Part shown: positions 10,693-20,067 of the stretch, one piece after another
Position numbering within the stretch: the first letter of the stretch is position 1
Layout: every line of letters begins with the position of its first letter
Assembly (NCBI GenBank): GCA_028752905.1
Contig: JAQNBH010000003.1
Coordinates: 3,838,204-3,902,203, forward strand
Source: Cladorhizidae sp. MBARI D1340-BT2
Taxonomy: Eukaryota; Porifera; Demospongiae; Poecilosclerida; Cladorhizidae
Reading direction: 5' to 3'
Length of the DNA: 64,000 bases
Program-made: the position numbers and the translations under genes
Notes under the pieces: generated by a model
Databases searched by the model: none
What the model saw: only the letters and a program-made list of their open reading frames with translations
What the model was told of the DNA's origin: nothing

Positions 10693-11639
10693 GTCTCAGT
10701 CTCACTTCCCCTGTGTTAAACACTTCCCCTGTGTTAAACATACCTTTAATGAATGTTTAATGATATTTGGGCATTTTACAAAAACCGAACTTTGTGCATA
10801 TCTGAACTATGGTGGGTCCCAATACGCAGGATGAAACTTACCTCTGAGCACAAAAAAGACCTGAACAACCTTATGGTTTTGCATGTACATAAAGATCATT
10901 CTAACGAGATTGATGGGGCTAATGAGTTTGTTGGTGAATCGGAGCATAGACTATTTGGACACTTTGAATAACTTGTAGAACTAAGAATAAGATAGAACTA
11001 AGAATAAGATAGTGTAACTTTGTGTAGCTAACTATTGTTACTTCTGTGTGTGATCTATTATTCTTGTAACTCCACATACCATAGTATGGCCGTCACAAAA
11101 AGCTAAGGATTCTGTACATATTCCCCATAAAAACAACACATATGGCCTTACTACTTGAACTCTGCTTATATATGTCGAGATCACGCAGTGATAATATACC
11201 CTAGGTTGACTTGGAAGCAAGCAGGGCAGATGCAGCTGCTTCTATTCAGCAGGAGCTGGAGCTTTACCGGCAGTCCTCTTTACAACCCTTCTGTCTGCTG
11301 CTATTGAATTGTTTATCTCCCCCAGCGGATTGACAGTTTTCGCTATGACCTGCCATTTTAAGTCGATTTTGATGAAAATGGGTGTGGCTGTTAATTTCCA
11401 GATGACCATATATATTCTAACTGGGGCCAAATTTTATTGATATTGATGTCTGTAATTTCATGTGGAAACCAAGAATATTATATTTTATGTATAAGCAATT
11501 TGAATATTTGACCATTACTTTGACCTTGTGTCACTTTACTACGAGATGAACTTGGGTGAAAGTTATATCCCAACATGCTCTCTCAAAGAATTTGAATTAC
11601 ATATTATATAGCTTTCCAGCTCTTCTGAAAGTGGCATAC
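10693..11639. other. No gene recognised
   Basis: AT-rich sequence with two tiny direct duplications (CACTTCCCCTGTGTTAAACA at 10706/10724 and AACTAAGAATAAGATAG near 10980). Short open frames show no recognisable similarity or splice context. Confidence 0.4.
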
Positions 11640-11956
11640 TGTCATGGATCCCCCGCCTACACTTATGGTAGAACAAAGAGATCCTGACAAGAGAGAGTGT
11701 ACGAGCTCAGAAATCAACTGTGAAACATCAAAGAGATAGTCGACTAGAACCTGATTGGACATTATGTAGTGTGAATGTATGTATATTACCTTTTAAGGTC
11801 TGGCTTGGCCCTGAGCTGGCAGCCTATTTAAAGGCACCAGCCTTGGGGCTAAGGGTGTGATCGAGTTGGATTGCAAGTTATGATTGATGATACATATTTT
11901 AGATCTTATTCCTTGACATAGTGGATTCTGCTCAACGTAAGGGAGTAGAATCTACA
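11640..11956 (+). mobile_element. LTR of a retrotransposon, followed by PBS-like sequence
   Basis: The segment starts TGTCATGG and ends TCTACA, giving the TG...CA termini of LTRs. It contains a promoter-like CCTATTTAAAGG near 11825 and a LTR-like length (~317 bp). The sequence right after it, ACACTGGTGGCAGCAAGGAG, resembles the tRNA primer-binding site position of Ty3/gypsy-like elements. A short Met-initiated frame (MSATRSKTTKGSKAEADLYI) starts at about 12023 and soon ends, as in a truncated gag. No second LTR was found. Confidence 0.55.
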
Positions 11957-12959
11957 ACACTGGTGGCAGCAAGGAGATGTTCCCCAATTACACCAGACTC
12001 AGTCTCTAGAAGCTAACCAGAGATGTCAGCAACGAGAAGTAAAACAACCAAGGGCTCCAAAGCTGAGGCTGACCTGTATATCCGAGTGTGAAACGCAGGA
12101 CAGGATCACTGATTTTTCCTGACATCTAAATAAACTGATCAGGTTTTGTTATGTAGTTAAGTCTCTAGTTCCTCACTTCAATATTTTTTAATCATTGATA
12201 AACATCAGTGCCAATGGCTAGACAATTTGGTACCGAACAAAATTTAATGGGATGACAGCTTCCAATGAGGCATTGACTTTACTGGAAGATATCTTGTTGG
12301 ATTGTGTGTTTGGAGCCTAAATAAATTATTCACAATTGAATAAGATATGTAGGACAACATCAAGACACTCGGAGAGCAAGTCACATCTCAACAAGGGATG
12401 CCAGTGTGGCTCTGGTTTGCAACACAAAAAAAGTGTAGCAAGGAACAATATTCAACTTGATGTGTGTATGTACACTGTAGCAATACACATTCAACAGCAG
12501 AAACGTAAATGAGATGCCCTCTGATGGTTTATATGTATGACATTATGAGCATTGTGTTTGGAGATGGGAGAAAGGAATGCCATCATGAACAAGGTTACAT
12601 TGAAGGCAGTGACAATGAAGATGGTGACAGTGACATAAGAATGTGACAATAAAGGCAGAGACAATGAAAGTCTCATAAAACATGATTTCTGTACTGGTTA
12701 GCTATAATATAGTTAATCGATAACCTGTGACATTTTTATTGTGAATTTTTTTTCCTGACAATAAATTCTCTATAAAATTATAAACAGCCACTACTATGAA
12801 CAAAACTTTATCTACACTAAATGTTGGAAGGTGAACATCATTTCTGGAGATGTTGCTGACAATAAACAAGGTCCTCAGTCACCAACCTACTACTTCTAGT
12901 GCATTTGAAAACAAAAGATTCAGAAAAGGAAGAAAAAAACGGAGAGTAAAGGATGTTTT
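11957..12959. other. Possible LTR-element internal remnant, otherwise unassigned
   Basis: The first ~150 bp may be leader and the beginning of gag of the truncated LTR element. The rest is AT-rich with no recognisable coding motif apart from the Penelope-like fragment that begins near 12960. Confidence 0.35.
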
Positions 12960-13305
12960 ACCAGCATTCATGTTTGTATATATACCGCATCCCTTGTAGC
13001 TGTGGTAAATACTACATAGGTGAGACCATCAGAAGACTGGAGACCAGTGAAAGAACATCAAGATGCCTGTAGAAAGTGTACTAAAGAGAAGTCTGCAATT
13101 GCTGAGCATGCATGAGATAATGGACATCCTATTTTATGGGAGGAAGCCATCCAGGCCAGAAGACATAAGGAACTGCTAGTGAAGGAGGCTTTGCACATCA
13201 GCCTAGTACCAAAGTATGAGCAGTTCAATCGAGACTGCGGAATGGACTTGCCTGGCTGCTGGGGAGCTACTCTGAAGAGCCTGAACTTGAAGCCACGATC
13301 ACCAT
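12960..13305 (+). mobile_element. Penelope-like element fragment: GIY-YIG endonuclease domain and 3' tail
   Basis: The + strand encodes YRIPCSCGKYYIGETIRRLE at about 12984-13044, the GIY-YIG core typical of Penelope-like C-termini. After a frameshift follow KEKSAIAEHA, a stop, DNGHPILWEEA, then KEALHISL-type and NRDCGMDLPGCWG-type motifs, ending at a TAA near 13307. An AT-rich tail follows. The 3' portion is nearly identical to the minus-strand copy at 38640-38945. Frame breaks make it a pseudogene. Confidence 0.8.
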
Positions 13306-13479
13306 AATTAGTCTTATTTTATCTATTTATCTTTTATTCAATATTATTGTTGTTGTTATTATTATTATCATCAACATTATCTTTATTGTTTATTTTATTT
13401 TTCTATATATTTGTTTATTGTTGTTGTTATTATAAAATGCTGGAGCTACTGAGGAATTTGCACCTGAAATTTACACCTA

Positions 13480-15070
13480 TGTGCACTCTGCTTACAGCTC
13501 ACCCTCCTCCCTTTTCTTTGGAAGTGACATTATTGATTCTGCGGTATATAGGAGTGCAACAGGGAGATCCATTGGGCCCACTTCTTTTCTGTCTAACTAT
13601 TCACAGTTTCTTGAGGCATTTAAAGTCAGAGTTCAATGTATTTTACCTGGATGACAGGACTCTGGGTGGTTTGGTGTCAGATGTCGATGATTTTCGTAGC
13701 ATAGAACATGAGGCTGGGAGAGTGGATTTACAGTTGAACCAGTGAGATCATCAGTCATGACCCGGTTGGTATAGGAGAACTCTTATGTGCTGTCCCAGGT
13801 ATTCAAGTGGTAAACCCTGAAGTAGCCACTCTACTAGGCTCTTCCATTGCTGGTCTGGAAGGGGGCATTGAGATTGAGTCCAGGACTAAACTCTTGGAGC
13901 AGAGCTCTTGGGCAGTAGGCTAAGCCATCTTTATTCACACGATGCTTTGTCTCCTCCATCATGCCTTCTTCATGCCAAAGTTACTATACTATCTCTGCAC
14001 TTCTCCCTACTTTTCCTCTCCGTTAAAAGCTTAAAGATCAGTGTGCCATCCTCAGCAATATCACTAATGTTAGCATCCCATCATACAGTGATACTTGGCT
14101 ACAGGCCTCCCTGCCAGTCAAATTTGGTGGTCTTGGGATCAGAAGTGCTGCCATGTTGGCTCCATTAGCTTTCCTGGCATTCGCTTCGGGTTCCCTTGAT
14201 CTAGTTTACCAAATCTTGCCCAGTAGATTTGAGGGCTGTAGTTGTCCTGCTTTTGAGTTAGGTATGGAGGTTTGGAAAAGATGTAAATGTTCCTGCTCCC
14301 TTAGATTGAGTCCTCCTTTTAGGGACACTCCGCATGTGAAGGCCTGCCTAGACAAGCTTGTGGAACAAGCACAGGATGATACTGCACGTGCTCATGTTAG
14401 AGCAACCAAGAGTGAAGCAAGTGCCTGGCTCCATGCCCTCCCTATGTCTGCAGTCGGTTTGAGGATGGATGACGATGTGATTCGTGTGGCCACAGGTCTT
14501 CGTGTTGGTGTACCTCTTTGTAGTCCTCACCTGTCTTCAGTGTGGAGCTCTAGTTGACCAGCAGGGTGCTCATTGGCTCAATTGCAGAAAGAGTCAGGGC
14601 CACCACTCTCGACACACTGCTATCAATCAAGTCATGCAAAGATCTCTATTTCTACCAAAATCCCCTCTCACCTAAAACCAGTAGGCTTGGATTGTGATGA
14701 TGGTAAACGTCCTGACAGTGCTACAGTTGTGCCTTAGAGGAATGGGAAGGTTCTGGTTTGGGATGCCACATGTTCAGACATGTTTGTTCCCTCTTAAGTG
14801 GATTTGAGGTCTGGAGACCCTGCCAACAGAGCCGAATTCCTGAAGAAACAGAAGTAACGTTCAATCAGAGACACCCACTATTTTGTTCCTCTGGGCTTCG
14901 AGACCACAGTTGTATTTGGTAATGAGGCCATATCCTTTATATATGGAGTTGGGCAGATGAATTAAGGAGGAGGCTAAGGCCCATTTCTACTTGCTCCAAC
15001 ATTTGTTGATAGCAATACAGTGTGGTATTATCCACTTATTCATCGAGAGGTATACAATGAAATGGGCGGC
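13480..15070 (+). mobile_element. Decayed reverse-transcriptase element
   Basis: Starts with an RT core: GVQQGDPLGPLLFCLTIHS at about 13549 (RT motif 4 region) and FYLDDRTLGG at about 13640 (the YxDD box, here YLDD). Across several frames come AAMLAPLAFLAFASGSLDL, a segment reading SAVGLRMDDDVIRVATGLR with GVPLC, then HWLNCRKSQGHHSRHTAINQ, and finally a VWDATC-type segment near 14760. These are C-terminal motifs I recognise from an abundant family of invertebrate RT proteins. Multiple stops and frameshifts are present. Confidence 0.75.
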
Positions 15071-17039
15071 TAAAAAGTATCATAACTCAAAAACGATAAT
15101 AAGTTGAAACTTGAAATGCAGTTAGTATAATATTGAAGGGTGAAGGAAAAAGAAAAGAATACATTGAGGGTTTAAAAAAATTGATCTTCTCCCTCCAGAT
15201 CTGTCTAACTAAAGACTACAAGCAGTTACTGTCATGTCAAGTGGTCCAGGCTAAAAAGTCATACAAGGGCTAATTATGGGGATGTGTTTGCACAAGATGC
15301 TAGGTGCTGTTGGTTGCCTAGCCACTGGACTACAACAGAACATAAGCACTCACAGCTGGGTGCCTAGTGGGTTCCAGCTCGTTCCCCACAAAGCATGGCC
15401 TAGGTACACTCCAGCAGAAGTCGCCTCAGGCTAGCAGAAGTCGCCTCAGGCTAGCAGAAGTCGCCTCAGGCTAGCATAGGCCTAGGCAAGGGAGAATCGG
15501 AACTAGGGCCAGAGCTAGATTTGGGCCAAAAATGAGGCTGACTTAATGAGTCCAGACCAAATATTTCATCAGCACTCACACCGATCCTTATGCTGGACTG
15601 ACCAGTGGCCGACTACATGTGAATAACTAGTAGTAGGATGAGGCCATGGAATGCATTTCCAGAGATATACCTAAACCAGTCTAAAATAACATCTGTGGAG
15701 CAATTTCGGGGAACAGTTATTATAGCACGAGTCCATCATTACAGATCTTGTATATACTTCAACATACATAATTTGGTGATTTGTCTGTAGCTACTTATAC
15801 AAATATGGCCTGCTGTATTGTGATGATTGCAATGGCAGTTGATGAAAATATTGTGAAAGATGAAGTTCATGTGGTAACCTGCATTACACTGCAACATAAG
15901 AGAGATTCTAAGTAATCTACCTGTGTTATCAGTTAGCAACTGTAAAATCCTAGTGTTCGTGTCAAGTACCGTACAATGACATGTTTTAAAAAAATGGACA
16001 TATTTTTTGCCACAGTAAGATTTTTTTTGCATGCTTAAATATTTTACCTATTATGCCAGCAGTTTTGGGTATTGCACCTAAAATTATGTGGCAGAATAAC
16101 CTCAGGTTTACGCAATATAACCAATCATGAGTGCTTGGAATTAATGACTTAAGCACTCCACACCATCTTAACTATCACATCACCATTCTGTGCGGCTTGG
16201 AACAAAATTCTCAGCAGACCATTTCCATACAAATCATACTGAAAGGAAAAGGTTATTCGCTATATGTAAGAGACAAACATAAGTTGGTAAATTGCAATGA
16301 CAAACTTTTTAGCATCAGTTGAAAAACTTTATTCTTACTTGTGCAGTAGAGTGCCATAAGCTTAGAAGATACTCAGCAATACTTGCTAACTCTATTGCAC
16401 ATTTATAGATGTAATGTCATGACAAATCTAAGCCACACTCCTAAATCAGAGATCTTGTTAGAAGAGATTTAATAATTGCTGGGAGCAGGAGGGGGAAGGT
16501 ATGGCAAGAATAAGACAAACTACTATATGGTTTATAGGGGAGGCTCCTTAGTAAACTTGTCCATAGTATAAAAAATATAATAACACACCACAGGAAATAA
16601 CCACTTGAAAGCTAGATGGAACCCAACACCCACAACACAGACACGTTTAAGATAGAGAAACTCAAACCACATGATGTTTGACCCCTTCCTCCCATCTCAA
16701 CATTGGTAAAAGGGAGGTTATGTAATGTGTTTTTTTATAACTACATGTACTGTGTAAGGGATTCTGTTGGTTATGGCTTTCTGTTCAGGTATAGTTATCA
16801 TAATATTATTGTGATGATGTTTGTTTACATACACAATACATACAGAGATTGATATATGCATGAGGCAAGAGCACATCATGCTCGGGATATAAAGTTATTG
16901 ATTTAAAAAATGCTGAGTATAATAAACTTGCAATGAAAGATGATAACATACCACTGGAAATAACCACTTGGATGCTGAAGGTAACTAATACATTTCACTA
17001 GTGTTACATTCTTGAATTGTGGTAGTTTTTGACTGACAG
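15071..17039. other. No gene recognised
   Basis: Contains a three-copy 20-bp repeat (AGCAGAAGTCGCCTCAGGCT) at 15413-15474. A short direct repeat GGAAATAACCACTTG occurs at about 16590 and 16957. Remaining sequence is AT-rich without convincing coding potential; the last part is the 3' flank of the IL-17-like gene. Confidence 0.4.
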
Positions 17040-17840
17040 TTACCATACTGCTGCTGCAAAACCGACTACAATTTCCTGATTGTGTATCTCGACCCAGTTC
17101 TCTGCTAACCCACATGGATCTTCCCGGCATGATTCCTTCCTGAACACGGCCACATAGCTCATCTTCACTGCAGTGCAGCGCTCTGCATTTAAGAACTCCT
17201 GACTGTCAATCTGGGCCTCGACTTTGAAGCTTGGAAATGTGTCAGGGCTGTAGGAACAAGTGTAGTGCCACGAACATGAACCAGAGCTCACATTACTGGG
17301 TCTCAACCGCTCCTTCAAAAGACTTTCACAAACTTCCCGTCCTCTTCTGATCACATGCTGTTTGGAGGAGAGCAGGCGGTTATTGAGTGGGCCTTCCAAT
17401 AACCCAGAGAAGAAGAGATCGGCAAGGGTAAACGCATTGTAAGATGTATCCAGCTTCTGTGAATCGCCTGGTCTGCTGAAGTGTTTCAATAAGGCTTCTT
17501 GAAGTGTACTGCATGATTTAAATTTACGTGGTGCTTGTGAGTTCTGGTTGCACATAATCTCTTGGGAAATAGCATTGTCGTTTCCCATCTCTGGAAGAGA
17601 TGATGTGGGCACTTGTAAGGAAGGTACTGGGACAACCACAACCTCTGGCATTTGGTTAACCTGGCGTCTCAATTGGCCATGATCTATTTCATTCCTTTCT
17701 TCAAACTTAAGTTTGTGCTTGGCTGTTTTCAAATCTTCATAAGGTAGTGAACAGGCAGGAGTTGATGAATACAGCAGGGCTGTTGTGATAGCCACTAGGA
17801 CAAAGTGCAAAGCTTGGCTCAACTCCATTTCAATCTTCAT
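17040..17840 (-). CDS. Secreted IL-17-like cytokine candidate
   Basis: A single-exon frame of 266 residues with a TATA box 76 bp upstream. Residues 1-30 form a signal peptide (hydrophobic FVLVAITTALLY, small residues before CSLP). Residues 31-180 are a less ordered pro-region. From 181 the pattern follows the IL-17 fold: SCSWHYTC (188-195; cf. the family's S-P-W-x-Y), TFPSFKVEAQ (201-210; cf. R-Y-P-x-x-I-x-x-A), MSYVAVFRKESC (227-238; cf. the V-L-R-R strand) and VEIHNQEIVVGFAAAV (250-265; cf. x-V-x-V-G-C-T-C-V), ending right where IL-17s end. The two Cys of the terminal VGCTCV are absent (VGFAAAV), so the classical disulfides cannot form as in IL-17F. Other Cys (189, 195, 222, 238, 243) could pair instead. 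NVSS at 183 is an N-glycosylation sequon. The IL-17 assignment is inferred from motif order, not proven. Confidence 0.5.
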   Translation of the reverse strand: MKIEMELSQALHFVLVAITTALLYSSTPACSLPYEDLKTAKHKLKFEERNEIDHGQLRRQVNQMPEVVVVPVPSLQVPTSSLPEMGNDNAISQEIMCNQNSQAPRKFKSCSTLQEALLKHFSRPGDSQKLDTSYNAFTLADLFFSGLLEGPLNNRLLSSKQHVIRRGREVCESLLKERLRPSNVSSGSCSWHYTCSYSPDTFPSFKVEAQIDSQEFLNAERCTAVKMSYVAVFRKESCREDPCGLAENWVEIHNQEIVVGFAAAVW

Positions 17841-17890
17841 GTACTAAGGCAGCTTGAAATGTGTAGATTTGTACTTGGAGATTTGTACTT

Positions 17891-17897
17891 TGACTCA
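17891..17897. promoter_or_regulatory. AP-1-type site (TGACTCA)
   Basis: Perfect TGACTCA about 20-25 bp downstream of the TATA box, close to the expected transcription start of the IL-17-like gene. Function is inferred from sequence only. Confidence 0.3.
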
Positions 17898-17915
17898 ACT
17901 AAAAGCACGCTCAAA

Positions 17916-17923
17916 CTTATATA
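17916..17923 (-). promoter_or_regulatory. TATA box of the IL-17-like gene
   Basis: On the minus strand the sequence is GCTATATAAGTTTG. The TATATAAG is a perfect TATA consensus 76 bp upstream of the ATG at 17840, predicting a start near 17890 and a 5' UTR of about 50 bases. Confidence 0.6.
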
Positions 17924-17929
17924 GCTCCA

Positions 17930-18544
17930 TAGTAGCTGAAGAAAGCTTCTTGATGAGAAAGAAAGCTAAAAATAACTCCAGTGACAGTCATGCAATATGG
18001 GTATTTGTTGACTTTCAGTGATTCATAGCTTTGGAATGAGTTACAAAAACTTTAGAAAAACAGCACTGATCTTTTTAAGGGATTTTTCCATTTTTCTTTC
18101 CTCACTCTGTGTGTGTATGGGGGGTGGGGTGGGGGGAGTTCATTTTGTGAGTGTGTATGCAAAAATAGATGAGTTAAAAATGTGTGCTATATTGTGCAGT
18201 GCCAGCTGGAGGCCTAGCTACATTACAAGAACATAATTTCATTGGATGAGGTCATACCAGCAATAGTTCTCTTATTCTTGCAGGGGCAATTACTAATTTC
18301 ATGAAGGCTGTTTATGTGTCATCTTAAGACGTACACCTACACACAGATTCCACTTGCCATATACATACATGTTCCATGGTTTATTTAAATCAACACATTC
18401 TTAGAATGCGCTACGCAATCTATGGATCTGTAGAATGCATACCATTCCATAGATTGGCTCATGTTCTGGAATACACACCAGTGAGGATTATTTGCTACTC
18501 ATTCCATAGAATGGCTACAGACCTGGCGAGTGTTTTAGGCTATA
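17930..18544. other. Upstream region of the IL-17-like gene; no gene recognised
   Basis: Contains a G-rich stretch near 18115-18140. No coding motif recognised. Confidence 0.35.
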
Positions 18545-18681
18545 GGGTACGAGGTATTGTGACAGTAGTAGACAACAACACTTAGTCCTAGCATGTTGTG
18601 GAAGTATGAAGATAACAAGTCTTAGCTTTAGCCTAGGCCTAAGGCTTTGTTATCTTGCTACTTTCACAACATCTCGTACCC
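18545..18681. repeat. Fold-back repeat
   Basis: The left arm GGGTACGAGGTATTGTGACA continues toward GACAAC. The right arm (GTTATCTTGCTACTTTCACA then ACATCTCGTACCC) is its imperfect reverse complement. A diverged third copy of the right arm lies at 19066-19108 (TTGTTGTCTTGTCACTTT). Probably remnants of a small inverted-repeat element family. Confidence 0.6.
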
Positions 18682-19147
18682 AGCTCTAGAAATAGCGCAA
18701 AACTGCCACGACAGGGCATGAAAGTTACACAAGACCTGTAGGCCAAACTATCAAATGAGCAGCAACTGAGATAACCTGCATTCAGATCCTTGTACTGGCT
18801 CAGCATAGACTGTAAATATTTAAGCTGCTAGCTAGTTTGATTGGTTGCACTTGGGCAATGGCATAGCTAACTAAACTGTGGTAGTTTCAGTGATTAAGGT
18901 TCAATGCACTTTATGTATTCAGATTACCAAATTTGTCTGGAGATTGCCAATGTTGCTGTGAGACTGTGAGATAAAGGGAAAATCCTTGAGTCTAACTGAG
19001 AGTTGGCAACTATGCAGTAAATAATTGCCCTTTGGTTACTTATAGGGCCAGGGCTATGGTGCTAGGGCTTGTTGTCTTGTCACTTTAATAACACCTCATA
19101 CTCTAGCCCTCATAACTGCCATGACAGGGTATGGGATGTTGTGAGAG

Positions 19148-19154
19148 CAACATG

Positions 19155-19187
<33 letters not shown>

Positions 19188-19188
19188 T
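19148..19188. repeat. (GT)n microsatellite
   Basis: Nearly uninterrupted TG dinucleotides with one T insertion. Confidence 0.9.
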
Positions 19189-19274
19189 ACAACCTATGAA
19201 TATAGCTAGCCTGTGATTTCTTCATTAGTCACTTCTGTGAATATTTAATATTTTGCTGAATTACAACTCTATAA

Positions 19275-19530
19275 AAGTAAGCATAGCCATGCTATGCTAC
19301 TTCCCTCTATACTGTATAGGAGTAAGCATAGCCACACTGTGCTCACTTCCCTCTATACTGTATAGGAGTAAGCATAGTCACACTGTGCTCACTTCCCTCT
19401 ATACTGTATAGGAGTAAGCATAGCCACACTGTGCTCACTTCCCTCTATACTGTATAGGAGTAAGCATAGCCCACACTGTACTCACTTCCCTCTATACTGT
19501 ATAGGAGTAAGCATAGCCACACTGTGCTCA
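19275..19530. repeat. ~47-bp minisatellite, five copies
   Basis: Unit made of AGTAAGCATAGCCACACTGT, GCTCACTTCCCTC and TATACTGTATAGG; nearly identical copies with single-base changes. Confidence 0.95.
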
Positions 19531-19938
19531 CCCCTTAATTAAGTACAACATTGAAGCACCCACAATCTCTCACTTCATTTTACTAGGAAAACAATAACCA
19601 AACAAAAAAAACTCGATAACTAGAGCTAGAAGGAAGACAGATGCTTGAACTGTTGCAAAGCACAGCCTGGGGAGTGTCATGCGGACATCACATTGCAGTG
19701 GAAGAGACACCGACAGTCAAGCAGGAAGAACAGTCCTGACTTGTACCAATCAGTAAAAAGCATGCACACTTGTTAATGTATAGATATGATGTCACACATG
19801 CTCACCTATTTTTTGTAACTTTGTTTCTGTTATATCGTTCTGTGATAATAATAAGCGGATATTTTATCTTTTAGAGCACATGAACTATACAAGGACAGAT
19901 GAATGGAGTTTGAGGTGTTCTTCTTGATTTTTAACGAG

Positions 19939-20067
19939 TCATTTCTGCTTCATTTCCAAGTAACTCTTGTGATAGTTAGTCTTTTTTGTTCCTAGATTCC
20001 TCCCTCTGTTGTTTGGCGGCATGCCACTCCCACCTCTGCCACGCTTGGAGGAAGGCTGTCCAGATTT
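19939..20067 (-). CDS. M1AP: M1AP-like, terminal exon (exon j)
   Basis: Acceptor CTACGGTTAG, phase 0. Encodes [20 protein letters not shown] and on to EMKQK, then TGA at 19941-19939. The vertebrate C-terminus is also low-complexity and basic, but sequence similarity is weak, so the call rests on splice phase, position and composition. Confidence 0.55.
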   Translation of the reverse strand, partial: KSGQPSSKRGRGGSGMPPNNRGRNLGTKKTNYHKSYLEMKQK

